DNA from: Candidatus Saccharimonadota bacterium
GTDB taxonomy: Bacteria > Patescibacteriota > Saccharimonadia > Saccharimonadales > Saccharimonadaceae
Assembly (NCBI GenBank): GCA_017459705.1
Contig: JAFUCJ010000006.1
Location: forward strand, 1-64,000
Direction: 5' to 3'
DNA: 64,000 nt
Shown here one piece after another: positions 7,256 through 14,991 of the stretch. The notes beneath the pieces are model-generated. The model made no database searches, was not told where the DNA came from, and worked only from the letters and a program-made list of their open reading frames with translations. Numbering within the stretch: position 1 is the first letter of the stretch; the number at the start of each line of letters is the position of its first letter. Position numbers and translations under genes: made by a program.

Positions 7256-8302
7256 ATGGCGAAGAAAAAGCGTAAGTTGATTCCTTTTCGGACGGTATTG
7301 TCGATAGCGACAGTGATTTTGGTGGGGTATGTGGTGTATCAGAATTGGCCGGACATGGTGGAAACTTTCAACCATCTCGCGGAGGCGAATGTCTTAGTAC
7401 TGCTGCTTTTGATTCCGGAGCAATTGTATATGTATTTTGCGTGTGGGCAGATATTTTTTTCGTATTTGGTAAACCAAGGAAAAGTGCGGAAGTTTTCGTG
7501 GAAAGAGAAGTTGCTGATTTCGACGGAGCTTAATTTCGTCAACCATGCGGTGCCGGCGGGTGGGGTCGGGGGACTGGCGTATTTGACTTACCGGCTACAT
7601 CCTTTCGGGGTGAGTGCGGGGCAGGCGTCGTTTCTGTACATTTTTCGTTATGCAGTGACGACGGTGGTGAATTATGCGCAGGCACTAGTGGCTATTGTGA
7701 TTTTGCTGGCGCTGAATGCGATTCCGGAGAACGCGATGTGGATAATACCGGTGTCGCTACTAATGAACCTCGGGGTGGGGGTGATACTGGGGCTTGTGAT
7801 ATATGTGGCGTCGAGTAAGAAACGAATTGAGTTTTTTTCGAAGACGGTGGCGCGAGCGATGAACTTCGTGGTGCGGACGGTGACTTTTGGTCATCGCAAG
7901 AGCGCGATGCGGTACTCTAAAATCAGCGAGTATTTCGCGGATATTCACGAGAGCGTAAAAATCGCGAAAGAGAACAAGCGATACTTGAAGAAACCGATAA
8001 TCTGGGGATTTATTTATTCTTTCTGTGAGGTGGCGACGTATTGGATTGTGGCGATTTCGCTGGGGCGGCCGGAGCTTCTGCCGTTTATCTTGGTGGGCGA
8101 GGCGATCGGGTCGGTGTTTGACGGGATTGTGCCGTATGGGTTGTATGAACTGGGGATGGCGGGGGTGATGATTGCGCTAGGGGTGGATTTTCCGACGGCG
8201 ACGATTGTGACGGTGATGACGCGGGTGCTGACGCTAGTGTTTACGATTGTGACTGGTACGGTGCCGTATTATAAAGTGATTCGAGGGAAAAACCATGAGT
8301 GA
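7256..8302 (+). CDS. flippase-like integral membrane protein (UPF0104/LPG-synthase TM family)
   Basis: 348 aa with about eight hydrophobic segments and the family's H-x-x-P-x-G-G-x-G-type loop, seen as NHAVPAGGVGGLAYL (about 95-110). The family includes the flippase half of MprF and archaeal or bacterial lipid-handling proteins; the substrate here is unknown. The start is ATG 7256 rather than the TTG at 7238, because TATAAT at 7244-7249 sits exactly 6 nt before 7256 and overlaps the upstream alternative. It overlaps xseA by 8 nt, so they are cotranscribed. Confidence 0.75.
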   Translation: MAKKKRKLIPFRTVLSIATVILVGYVVYQNWPDMVETFNHLAEANVLVLLLLIPEQLYMYFACGQIFFSYLVNQGKVRKFSWKEKLLISTELNFVNHAVPAGGVGGLAYLTYRLHPFGVSAGQASFLYIFRYAVTTVVNYAQALVAIVILLALNAIPENAMWIIPVSLLMNLGVGVILGLVIYVASSKKRIEFFSKTVARAMNFVVRTVTFGHRKSAMRYSKISEYFADIHESVKIAKENKRYLKKPIIWGFIYSFCEVATYWIVAISLGRPELLPFILVGEAIGSVFDGIVPYGLYELGMAGVMIALGVDFPTATIVTVMTRVLTLVFTIVTGTVPYYKVIRGKNHE

Positions 8303-9494
8303 TCTAGCGGGTCCTGCCGCCGCATATTCCCCCGCGCACGCTGGCGCGGGGGTCCCCCAAGCGGCGTCACCCGCTGGTGATGCGCCATGCTTTACCCCGA
8401 GTGATTTTGTGGCCGTAGTGAATCAGACGCTTGAATACGCGTATGCGTCGGTGCTCGTGACAGGGGAAGTGGCGAGTTTCAAGGTGAATCAGGGAAAATG
8501 GGTGTTTTTTGACATCAAAGACGAGGAGACGAGCGTGCCGTGTTTTATGTCGGTGTGGGGGCTTAGACAGCCGCTCGAAGACGGGATGAAGGTGGTGGTG
8601 CGAGGTACGCCGAAGTTGACGAAATGGGGGAAGTTTTCGCTGACGGTGACGAAAGTGGCGCCGGTGGGGGAGGGGTCGCTGAAAAAAGCCTATGAGATGT
8701 TAAAACGCAAGTTGGCGGATGAGGGGCTGTTCGACCCGGCACGGAAGCGGGGGATTCCGGAGAGGTTAACTAGGCTTGGGGTGATTTCGTCGACGCAGGC
8801 GGCGGGCTATGCGGACTTCGTGAAGATTATCAATGCGCGGTGGGGCGGGATGAAAGTGAGTGTTGCGCACACGCAAGTACAGGGGATGGATGCGCCAGAC
8901 CAGATAATTCGGGCGTTACAATACTTCAATGAGCGGGGGGATGTACGGATGATTGCGTTGATTCGCGGGGGTGGTAGTGCAGACGATTTGTCATGCTTCA
9001 ATGACGAGAAACTGGTGCGGGCGGTGGCGGCATCGAAAATCCCAGTGATTTGTGGGATTGGGCACGAGGTGGACGAATCGCTCTGCGATCTGGCGGCGGA
9101 CGTGCGAGCGTCGACGCCGTCAAATGCGGCAGAAATGTTGACTCCGGATAAAATGGCCGTTAGGGCGCGCCTGATGACTGAGATGGGTGGGATGGCTCTC
9201 GCGGTGAAGAATGCCATAAACGCGATGCTAGGGGGCTTAGGGGCGAAAAGCGCCGATTGGAAGCGGGTGATTTGTGCGAAAATCGACCAAAATGCGGCGC
9301 TAGTACAACAGAAGTGGAAGCTGATAGCGGCGCTAAACCCTGAAAGGGTGTTGGAGCGGGGATATGCTATAATCGCTGGCGATAAAAGCCCAGGTGGTGT
9401 TGTAAAAATTACAACATTTACGGAAGAAATTGAGGCGAAAATTGTAAAAATACAAGAAAGGAAGGTGCAAGATGGCGGAAAAGAGGGGAATTAG
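8295..9494 (+). CDS. xseA: exodeoxyribonuclease VII large subunit
   Basis: 399 aa catalytic subunit of ExoVII, which degrades single-stranded DNA. The N-terminal OB-fold (about 30-125, VTGEVASFKVNQGKWVFFDIKD) is followed by the nuclease domain with GVISSTQAAGYADF, IRGGGSADDL and GIGHEVDESLCDL-A-A-DVRASTPSNAAE. The first 27 residues are an Ala/Pro/Gly-rich stretch encoded by a GC-rich palindrome (8304-8377) that homologues would not be expected to have. It overlaps the upstream membrane gene and xseB, giving one operon. Confidence 0.95.
   Translation: MSDLAGPAAAYSPAHAGAGVPQAASPAGDAPCFTPSDFVAVVNQTLEYAYASVLVTGEVASFKVNQGKWVFFDIKDEETSVPCFMSVWGLRQPLEDGMKVVVRGTPKLTKWGKFSLTVTKVAPVGEGSLKKAYEMLKRKLADEGLFDPARKRGIPERLTRLGVISSTQAAGYADFVKIINARWGGMKVSVAHTQVQGMDAPDQIIRALQYFNERGDVRMIALIRGGGSADDLSCFNDEKLVRAVAASKIPVICGIGHEVDESLCDLAADVRASTPSNAAEMLTPDKMAVRARLMTEMGGMALAVKNAINAMLGGLGAKSADWKRVICAKIDQNAALVQQKWKLIAALNPERVLERGYAIIAGDKSPGGVVKITTFTEEIEAKIVKIQERKVQDGGKEGN
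8304..8377. repeat. GC-rich palindrome inside the 5' coding region of xseA
   Basis: Nested arms pair: AGCGGGT (8306-8312) with ACCCGCT (8369-8375), GCCGC with GCGGC, and CCCCCGCGC with GCGCGGGGG at the centre. It stays in frame and encodes an Ala/Pro-rich segment between the start codon and the OB-fold. It looks like an in-frame insertion, or a translation-control hairpin covering the start region. Confidence 0.7.
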
Positions 9495-9669
9495 TGAGAA
9501 AATAGCTGAACTGGATCGGTTGTCGGAATGGTTTTACTCGGATGATTTTCGGTTGGAGGAGGCGACGGCGAAGTATAAAGAGGCGATGAAACTCGCAAAA
9601 GAGATAGAAAGTGATCTCGCCGAAATGAAAAACGAAATTGAAGTTTTGGCGGAAGATTTTAGTAAATAA
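9472..9669 (+). CDS. xseB: exodeoxyribonuclease VII small subunit
   Basis: 65 aa, helical, with L-D-x-L-S-E-W-F and LEEATAKYKEAMKLA matching the coiled-coil XseB pattern. It binds the large subunit to form ExoVII. It starts inside the 3' end of xseA (23-nt overlap), after an AAGGAAGGTG Shine-Dalgarno-like stretch. Confidence 0.9.
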   Translation: MAEKRGISEKIAELDRLSEWFYSDDFRLEEATAKYKEAMKLAKEIESDLAEMKNEIEVLAEDFSK

Positions 9670-9684
9670 TGGTATAATGGGATT

Positions 9685-10482
9685 ATGGATAATTATAATA
9701 TGTCACAGATGCCGCAATCTCCTCAGATGCAACCAATGCCACAGATGGCGCCGATGTCATCTATGCCACAGTCTCCGCAGATGCCGCAGGTGAATCCGAT
9801 GACGGCTGGTGCTGTGAGTCAGCCGGAGCCAGTAAAGAATGATATTTCTGGTCTCATAAAGACTATTGCGATTGTGATATTGTCGCTGATTGCGATTACG
9901 TTTATCGGGCTATTTATTTGGATGACGCTACAATATAATGATGTGAGTACTGACGTGAATGGGCAAATCAAGACCGCAGTGGATGCGGCGGTGGATGATA
10001 ATACCATGGAGCTAGAATTGGAATTTGCCGAGCGTGAGAAGGAGCCGTATCGTGATTTCTCGGGGCCGGCGGATTACGGCGGGATTTCGTTCAAGTACCC
10101 GAAGACATGGAGCCTATATGTGGCGTCTGATGCGGTGAAAGGTGGTGACTTCGAGGCGTATTTCAATCCGATACAAGTAGATCCGGTGTCAAATACTACG
10201 ATAAATGCGCTTAGATTATCAATACGTGATAAGTCGTTTGACGAGGTGGTGGCACAATATCAACAATATGTTACGCGAAAAAATGCGACATTGTCGGTGC
10301 AATCAGTGACGGTGGCTGGTGTGGGGGCGAACCGCTACACTGGTACGATTCCGAGTACGGAGTTGAATGGGATTATCGTGATTTTCAAGATTCGCGACAA
10401 GACTGTGATATTGCAGACTGATTCGATGCTGTTCGAGACGGATTTTAACCGGTTGCTTGAAACAGTGCAATTCAACGCGTAG
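9685..10482 (+). CDS. membrane-anchored protein with Met/Gln/Pro-rich N-terminus
   Basis: 265 aa, function not recognised. Residues 1-50 are a low-complexity M/P/Q/S repeat (SPQM, PQMAPM and similar), followed by one transmembrane segment (about 60-85) and an extracytoplasmic domain beginning YGGISFKYPKTW, a pattern seen in PsbP-like or lipoprotein-like domains. The N-terminal tail would be cytoplasmic and disordered. TATAAT at 9673-9678 is 6 nt before the ATG, so the transcript is predicted leaderless. A second protein with a similar Pro-rich tail but the opposite topology is at 45557. Confidence 0.6.
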   Translation: MDNYNMSQMPQSPQMQPMPQMAPMSSMPQSPQMPQVNPMTAGAVSQPEPVKNDISGLIKTIAIVILSLIAITFIGLFIWMTLQYNDVSTDVNGQIKTAVDAAVDDNTMELELEFAEREKEPYRDFSGPADYGGISFKYPKTWSLYVASDAVKGGDFEAYFNPIQVDPVSNTTINALRLSIRDKSFDEVVAQYQQYVTRKNATLSVQSVTVAGVGANRYTGTIPSTELNGIIVIFKIRDKTVILQTDSMLFETDFNRLLETVQFNA

Positions 10483-10548
10483 CTTTGCGCAGTTGTCGAT
10501 TGCTGGGTTTCTGGTGCTGGGGCACGGTAAATGTGTTATAATGGGGGT

Positions 10549-11217
10549 ATGGATTCGGAGGTAAGTGATATTTTGGCGGCGGCGCGTGAGCTGAAAATGC
10601 CGCTAGCGACGTTAAGGCAGCTAGCACTGATGCTGGGGGAGATGTCGACGGATAACGAGCGAATCCGCGCCGAGATGGTGGGGGTGAGTGAACGAGCGAT
10701 ACAACAGGTGAATGATTTGATGCGACTCTCGAAACTTGAAGATGGGCTTTTTGAAATGGAGCCGGTAGGGGTGCGAGCGGTGTGCGGTGAAGTGACGCGT
10801 GAGATAGCGGAATTATTTAATAAGGGGGAGCTGATGGTGGAATACCGGAATCGGACGTCGGTGGTGACGGCGAATTATGAGCTGCTAGCTAGTGTGGTGA
10901 GGGGATTTTTGGCGAATGCGGCGGCATCGGCGAGTGATAAAGTACGCTTGACGGTGCGTGATGCCGGTGGCAAAGTGGAAATTGCGGTGCGAGATAGGGG
11001 GCCGGCCTTGCCAATGGAAGTTTGGCGTGAAATAAGAAAAGGTCGAGGGGCTGCACAGGGGCCAGTGGCGATGCGTCCGGGGGCGAGTAGGTTGGCGCTA
11101 TATACGGCATCGAGATTTTCAAGATATATGCATGCGGAAGTGGGGGCGGTGCGGCATAGGGACGGCACGAGTTTCTATGTGCGTTTGCCACGGTCTGAGC
11201 AGAGGAGTTTTTTCTGA
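10549..11217 (+). CDS. degenerate histidine kinase-like protein (no phospho-accepting His)
   Basis: 222 aa, no transmembrane segment. Residues 5-65 look like a DHp helical hairpin, but the H-box reads A-R13-E-L-K-M-P-L where kinases have H-E-L-x-x-P-L, so the phospho-acceptor is Arg. A GHKL-like ATPase domain follows with an N-box-like LANAAASASDKV and a D-R-G-P-A-L segment; the G2 region is weak. It starts at 10549 because TATAAT (10537-10542) lies 6 nt upstream. The stop overlaps the start of the receiver gene (TGATG), so the two are co-expressed. It is probably a signalling scaffold or pseudokinase. Confidence 0.65.
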   Translation: MDSEVSDILAAARELKMPLATLRQLALMLGEMSTDNERIRAEMVGVSERAIQQVNDLMRLSKLEDGLFEMEPVGVRAVCGEVTREIAELFNKGELMVEYRNRTSVVTANYELLASVVRGFLANAAASASDKVRLTVRDAGGKVEIAVRDRGPALPMEVWREIRKGRGAAQGPVAMRPGASRLALYTASRFSRYMHAEVGAVRHRDGTSFYVRLPRSEQRSFF

Positions 11218-11585
11218 TGATTTATGTGGTGGACAGCGATCCAATCATGGCGGAATGTGTGGCGAGAGCGTGTGGCGGATGCGACGTACGAATCATGACT
11301 GATGCGGTGGCGGCGGTGCAGGCCTTGGCGGAGGGGGTGCCGGATTTGATATTCTTGGAGATAATGCTGGTAGGGCCGGATGGATTTACGCTACTGAATG
11401 AACTCGTGTCGTATGAAGATACAGCAAAAGTGCCGGTTGTAATTGTGACGGGACTAGACCTAGCGGGGCGAGATTTGTCGGACTACGGCGTAGTGAAGGT
11501 GCTCGATAAAAGCAAGATGAAGCCGGCGGATATTCGGTGGTGCGTGGAAAGATTTACAGGGGTGAAAGAGGAAATAAGCGCCTAG
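11217..11585 (+). CDS. receiver-domain protein with Asp-to-Glu phospho-acceptor
   Basis: 122 aa, a stand-alone CheY-like receiver with no output domain. The acidic pair D6 and D8, T78 in VIVTG and K98 (V-L-D-K) are in place. The phosphorylation site reads L-I-F-L-E48-I-M-L, with Glu where Asp is expected. Glu can mimic phospho-Asp, so the protein may be locked in an active-like state or be a pure interaction module. It is translationally coupled to the degenerate kinase, which also lacks its phosphotransfer residue. Confidence 0.75.
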   Translation: MIYVVDSDPIMAECVARACGGCDVRIMTDAVAAVQALAEGVPDLIFLEIMLVGPDGFTLLNELVSYEDTAKVPVVIVTGLDLAGRDLSDYGVVKVLDKSKMKPADIRWCVERFTGVKEEISA

Positions 11586-11595
11586 GAATCTTCCG

Positions 11596-12276
11596 ATGAA
11601 AAAGACTGAAAACGATATCAAAACCATGTGCTATGTGCTGAGGCGGACGAATTACGCGGAGGCGGATAGGATTTTGAACTTGATTACGCCGGTGGGTAAA
11701 CTTTCGGTGATGGCTAAGGGGGTACGGAAGGCAAAGTCGAAACTGGCAGGTGGCGTGGAGATGTTTACGAAGTCCGAGGTGATGATTCATCGCGGACGAA
11801 GCGAGCTAGGGACGTTGACGGGGGTGAAAATGGTGCGGTATTGCGGCAATATCGTCAAAGATTTATCGCGAATGGAACTTGCGGCGATGATGCTTCGGCG
11901 AGTGAATATCATGGCTGAGGGGGCGGATGCAGAGGAGTATTTCAAAATCGTGGACGCGGGGTTAACGGCGCTAGATGATGGAGTCGATGCGGGGCTAACG
12001 GAAGCGTGGTTTCTACTAAACTTGATGCGGGTGTCTGGCGAGGAGATAAATCTGTATCGTAATGTGGACGGCGAATTGCTCGTGGCAAACGAGAGATATG
12101 CTTGGGATGGGGTGGAAAGGGCGTTTTCGCGATATGCGGATGGTGAATATGGAGCGGCGGAGATAAAGATGATGCGGCTGATGGTAACGTCGGACCTCGC
12201 GATGACGACGCGAGTGAAAAATGCGGCGACTATGGTGCCGCGGATATTGCAACTGGCGCGAAGCGTGGTAAAATAA
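11596..12276 (+). CDS. recO: DNA repair protein RecO
   Basis: 226 aa. It has the RecO N-terminal OB-fold pattern (VLRRTNYAEADRILNLITPVGKLSVMAKGVRKAKSKL) and a helical C-terminal part with the R-x-x-x-x-L-L-x-x-H region replaced by a divergent MRLM-V-T segment. It mediates RecA loading and strand annealing with RecR. No cysteine zinc cluster is visible. It sits 10 nt after the receiver gene, so it may belong to the same transcript. Confidence 0.85.
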   Translation: MKKTENDIKTMCYVLRRTNYAEADRILNLITPVGKLSVMAKGVRKAKSKLAGGVEMFTKSEVMIHRGRSELGTLTGVKMVRYCGNIVKDLSRMELAAMMLRRVNIMAEGADAEEYFKIVDAGLTALDDGVDAGLTEAWFLLNLMRVSGEEINLYRNVDGELLVANERYAWDGVERAFSRYADGEYGAAEIKMMRLMVTSDLAMTTRVKNAATMVPRILQLARSVVK

Positions 12277-12293
12277 TAGTAAGGATAAGTGAT

Positions 12294-12755
12294 ATGGAAA
12301 AGAGATTGAATAAACGCAAGTATTTGATGATTTCGCTGGCGGCTGTCGCCGTGGTGGCTGTGGCGATTGTGGTAGGTATTGTGAGTAGCAACGGACCGGT
12401 GCTAAATGATGATTATTTTGTATCGGACGGCACGAAACTCGTAATGTCGCTGACGCCAGAGATGGCGGCGTTTGAGGACGATGCGAATGAGCCGGATGTG
12501 ACACATATAGTATATTATTATAATGACGGGAAAGTGACTGACGCGAAAGTTTATTATGAGTACAGAACGGAAGATTTAGCAAGAACGGCTTATTCTAATA
12601 TAGACATGAAAAATAGAGATTGGACGACGACTAGGCGATTAAATGGTAAATACATCGTTTTTGACGTGTTGAAGGCGAAGTATGATGGCATGACGACGGA
12701 ACAGGTGCAACGCAATATCGACGATATGAGAGCGGCTGGCGGACTAGCAAAATAG
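12294..12755 (+). CDS. single-pass membrane-anchored protein of unknown function
   Basis: 153 aa with a basic N-terminus, one transmembrane segment (about 11-30) and a small extracytoplasmic alpha/beta domain with many Tyr and Asp residues (IVYYYNDGKV, VYYEYRTED). I do not recognise a family. An AAGGA element precedes the ATG. It lies 18 nt after recO and may share its transcript. Confidence 0.55.
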   Translation: MEKRLNKRKYLMISLAAVAVVAVAIVVGIVSSNGPVLNDDYFVSDGTKLVMSLTPEMAAFEDDANEPDVTHIVYYYNDGKVTDAKVYYEYRTEDLARTAYSNIDMKNRDWTTTRRLNGKYIVFDVLKAKYDGMTTEQVQRNIDDMRAAGGLAK

Positions 12756-12809
12756 TCGCGTGCTGTGCCAGATGTGATATAATGGTAGAAAAGTAAAGGA
12801 GTTATATCT

Positions 12810-13406
12810 ATGGCAGATTTTAACAAAGTACTCACCCCGGGTGATTATGAAAAAGGGGAGCTTAACGTGGTGATCGAGATCCCGACTGGATCGAATCATA
12901 AGATTGAGTGGGACCGTGAACACGCGTGTTTTATGCTTGACCGGGTAGAGCCAGTTGCGTTTGCGAAGCCGTGTAACTATGGGTTTATCCCGCAAACTTT
13001 GGACGAGGATGGAGATGAACTTGATGTGCTAATGATTACCGACCAACCGCTCACGACTGGTATCTGGATGAAAGCACGAATTCTCGGTGTGATGAAGTTT
13101 GTAGATGGTGGTGAAGTGGACGATAAGATTATCTGCGTGCCGGCGGATGACCGCAACAACGGTGATGCCTACAAGACTTTGGAAGATTTGCCAGCACAGA
13201 CTTTGAAGCAGATTGAGTTCCATTTCAATCACTATAAAGATTTGAAGAAACCGGGCACGACGGAAGTGAAGGCATTTGAAGATGTAAAATCAGCGAAAAA
13301 GGTGATTGCGGATTCGATTGAGCGATATTTGACTGTGCATCCGGAACTTAGGCTGGCACAAACGATCGAAAAAGGTGTGGAAGAAATCAAGAAAAGCCTT
13401 TCTTAG
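12810..13406 (+). CDS. ppa: inorganic pyrophosphatase, family I
   Basis: 198 aa soluble enzyme hydrolysing pyrophosphate. Family I landmarks are visible: V-V-I-E-I-P-x-G-S-N-H-K-I-E-type opening (about 17-30), YGFIPQT, D-E-D-G-D-E-L-D-V-L-M acidic cluster (about 63-73) and the K-K-P-G/HFNHYKDLKK stretch near 145. It has an extended -10 at about 12777 and an AAAGGAG Shine-Dalgarno, so this gene has a leader, unlike many neighbours. Its last codons form one arm of a long inverted repeat. Confidence 0.95.
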   Translation: MADFNKVLTPGDYEKGELNVVIEIPTGSNHKIEWDREHACFMLDRVEPVAFAKPCNYGFIPQTLDEDGDELDVLMITDQPLTTGIWMKARILGVMKFVDGGEVDDKIICVPADDRNNGDAYKTLEDLPAQTLKQIEFHFNHYKDLKKPGTTEVKAFEDVKSAKKVIADSIERYLTVHPELRLAQTIEKGVEEIKKSLS

Positions 13407-13563
13407 AGCTGGGACTTCTAAAATGTAAAACATACAGCACAAGTCAAGAAAAATTGTCCTTAGTCGCCCTTCGGGCTGGGGGACAATTTTTCATTGTTGG
13501 GCTGTATAACTTACAATTTAGAAATCTGGTCTAAATCTCATTACGCTCTAAGAAAGGCTTTTC
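13391..13563. repeat. long inverted repeat between convergent ppa and glyS
   Basis: The 19-nt arm at 13391-13409 (including the ppa stop codon) is perfectly complementary to 13545-13563. Further inward the arms keep imperfect similarity (TTCTAAA-TGTAA and TACAGC blocks). The whole 173-bp unit surrounds the terminator at its centre and ends 9 nt before the glyS stop. Confidence 0.75.
13449..13491. terminator. bidirectional terminator between ppa and glyS
   Basis: AAAAATTGTCC (13449-13459) pairs with GGACAATTTTT (13481-13491), with a GCCC-TTC-GGGC hairpin at the tip. A-runs and T-runs on both flanks suit termination from both directions. Confidence 0.85.
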
Positions 13564-13571
13564 TTTATCTC

Positions 13572-14930
13572 TTATAGCTTGTTGATCTCTATGCGGATTT
13601 GCTCGGCGGTGTCGCGGTCGCGGACGGTGACGGTGTCGTCGGTCATGGTGTCGAAATCGATGACGACGCATTTCGGAGTGCCGATTTCGTCTTGTTTTCG
13701 GTAACGTTTGCCGATATTGCCGGAGTCATCCCAAGTAACGAAGGTGTATTTGGTGCGGAGTTTTTCGTAAACTTCGCGAGCTTTTTCGACAAGTTCGGGT
13801 TTGTTTTTGAGGAGTGGAGAAACGCAGAACTTATAGGGGGCAAGATTCTCGGGGAGTTTCAGGATGATGCGAGATTCGTCTTTGCCGTCGACTTTCTCCT
13901 CGGTATAAGCGCTTGATAGGACGGCGAGGAATAGACGCTCGACGCCGATACTGGGTTCGATGACGTGCGGGATGAAAGTTGCGCCGGTAACTTTGTCGCG
14001 ATATTCCATAGACTTGCCGGATGCGCGCTGGATATTCGATAAGTCGAAATCTGTACGGTAGGCTAGCCCCATGAGTTCCTCCTCGCCACCAGGGTAGTCA
14101 AACATGAAGTCGATGGTGCGCTTGGAATAGTGGGCGCGATCCTCGGCGGGTACGTCGTACTCGTGGATATGGTCGGACGGTAAGCCGATGACTTGTTCGA
14201 GGAAGTCGTGCTGGGATGCGCGCATTTTCTCAAAATTGGCTTCCCAGGTGTCGGGGGCGACAAAATACTCGATTTCCATCTGGGAACATTCGCGGTCGCG
14301 GAGAATGAAATCGCGTGGACTGATTTCATTCCTGAAAGCCTTGCCCTGCTGGGCAAGACCGAATGGAAGTGACGGATAGATGGTGTCAATGACGTTTTTG
14401 TAATTGGTAAAGATGCCCTGGGCGGTTTCGGGGCGAAGATAGGCGATGTTTTGCGCGGCAAGGTCGGGATTGTCCTGAGTGTCCTCAGGAAGGACGGCGC
14501 CGACGTGAGTCCTAAACATCATGTTGAACTTACGGATGGGGCCCCAGTTTTCTTTGCCACAGACGGGGCACTTGGTATGGGTGGCGAGGAATTCGTCGGT
14601 AGTCACGGACTCTGCGATGCCGGCCGCGATTTTGTCGGCGCGAAAACGGGATTTGCACTCCTTGCACTCGACGAGTGGGTCGGCGAAAGTGGCGGTGTGA
14701 CCAGAGGCTTCCCAGGTGCGCGGATTCATGAGAATAGCGGCGTCGATGCCGTACATATCATCGCGCATCTCGACGAAATAATGCCACCAAGCGTCCATGA
14801 GGTTTTTCTTTAACATGACGCCGAGCGGACCGAAGTCCCATGTACCGGCGAAGCCGCCGTAAACGTCACTGCCGGGAAAGATAAAACCGCGGCGCTTGCA
14901 TAAACTTACAATGTCTTCTAATTTTGTCAT
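13572..14930 (-). CDS. glyS: glycyl-tRNA synthetase (single-chain alpha2 type)
   Basis: 452 aa class II synthetase of the dimeric type, starting MTKLEDIVSLCKRRGFIFPGSDVYGG. Motif 2-like F-R-N-E-I-S-P-R-D-F, the Cys-containing insert C-K-E-C/C-P-V-C (zinc-binding pattern) and the C-terminal anticodon-binding domain (ending KYTFVTWDDSGNIGKRYRKQDEIG) are visible. I chose ATG 14930: upstream in-frame sequence is antisense to rarA and lacks family similarity, and a TATAAT-like element lies 4-6 nt before it. Confidence 0.93.
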   Translation of the reverse strand: MTKLEDIVSLCKRRGFIFPGSDVYGGFAGTWDFGPLGVMLKKNLMDAWWHYFVEMRDDMYGIDAAILMNPRTWEASGHTATFADPLVECKECKSRFRADKIAAGIAESVTTDEFLATHTKCPVCGKENWGPIRKFNMMFRTHVGAVLPEDTQDNPDLAAQNIAYLRPETAQGIFTNYKNVIDTIYPSLPFGLAQQGKAFRNEISPRDFILRDRECSQMEIEYFVAPDTWEANFEKMRASQHDFLEQVIGLPSDHIHEYDVPAEDRAHYSKRTIDFMFDYPGGEEELMGLAYRTDFDLSNIQRASGKSMEYRDKVTGATFIPHVIEPSIGVERLFLAVLSSAYTEEKVDGKDESRIILKLPENLAPYKFCVSPLLKNKPELVEKAREVYEKLRTKYTFVTWDDSGNIGKRYRKQDEIGTPKCVVIDFDTMTDDTVTVRDRDTAEQIRIEINKL

Positions 14931-14991
14931 ATCTATTATATAATAGCATATATGGGAAAAAATAAAAAGACTAGTGTGACCAGAAGGACGC

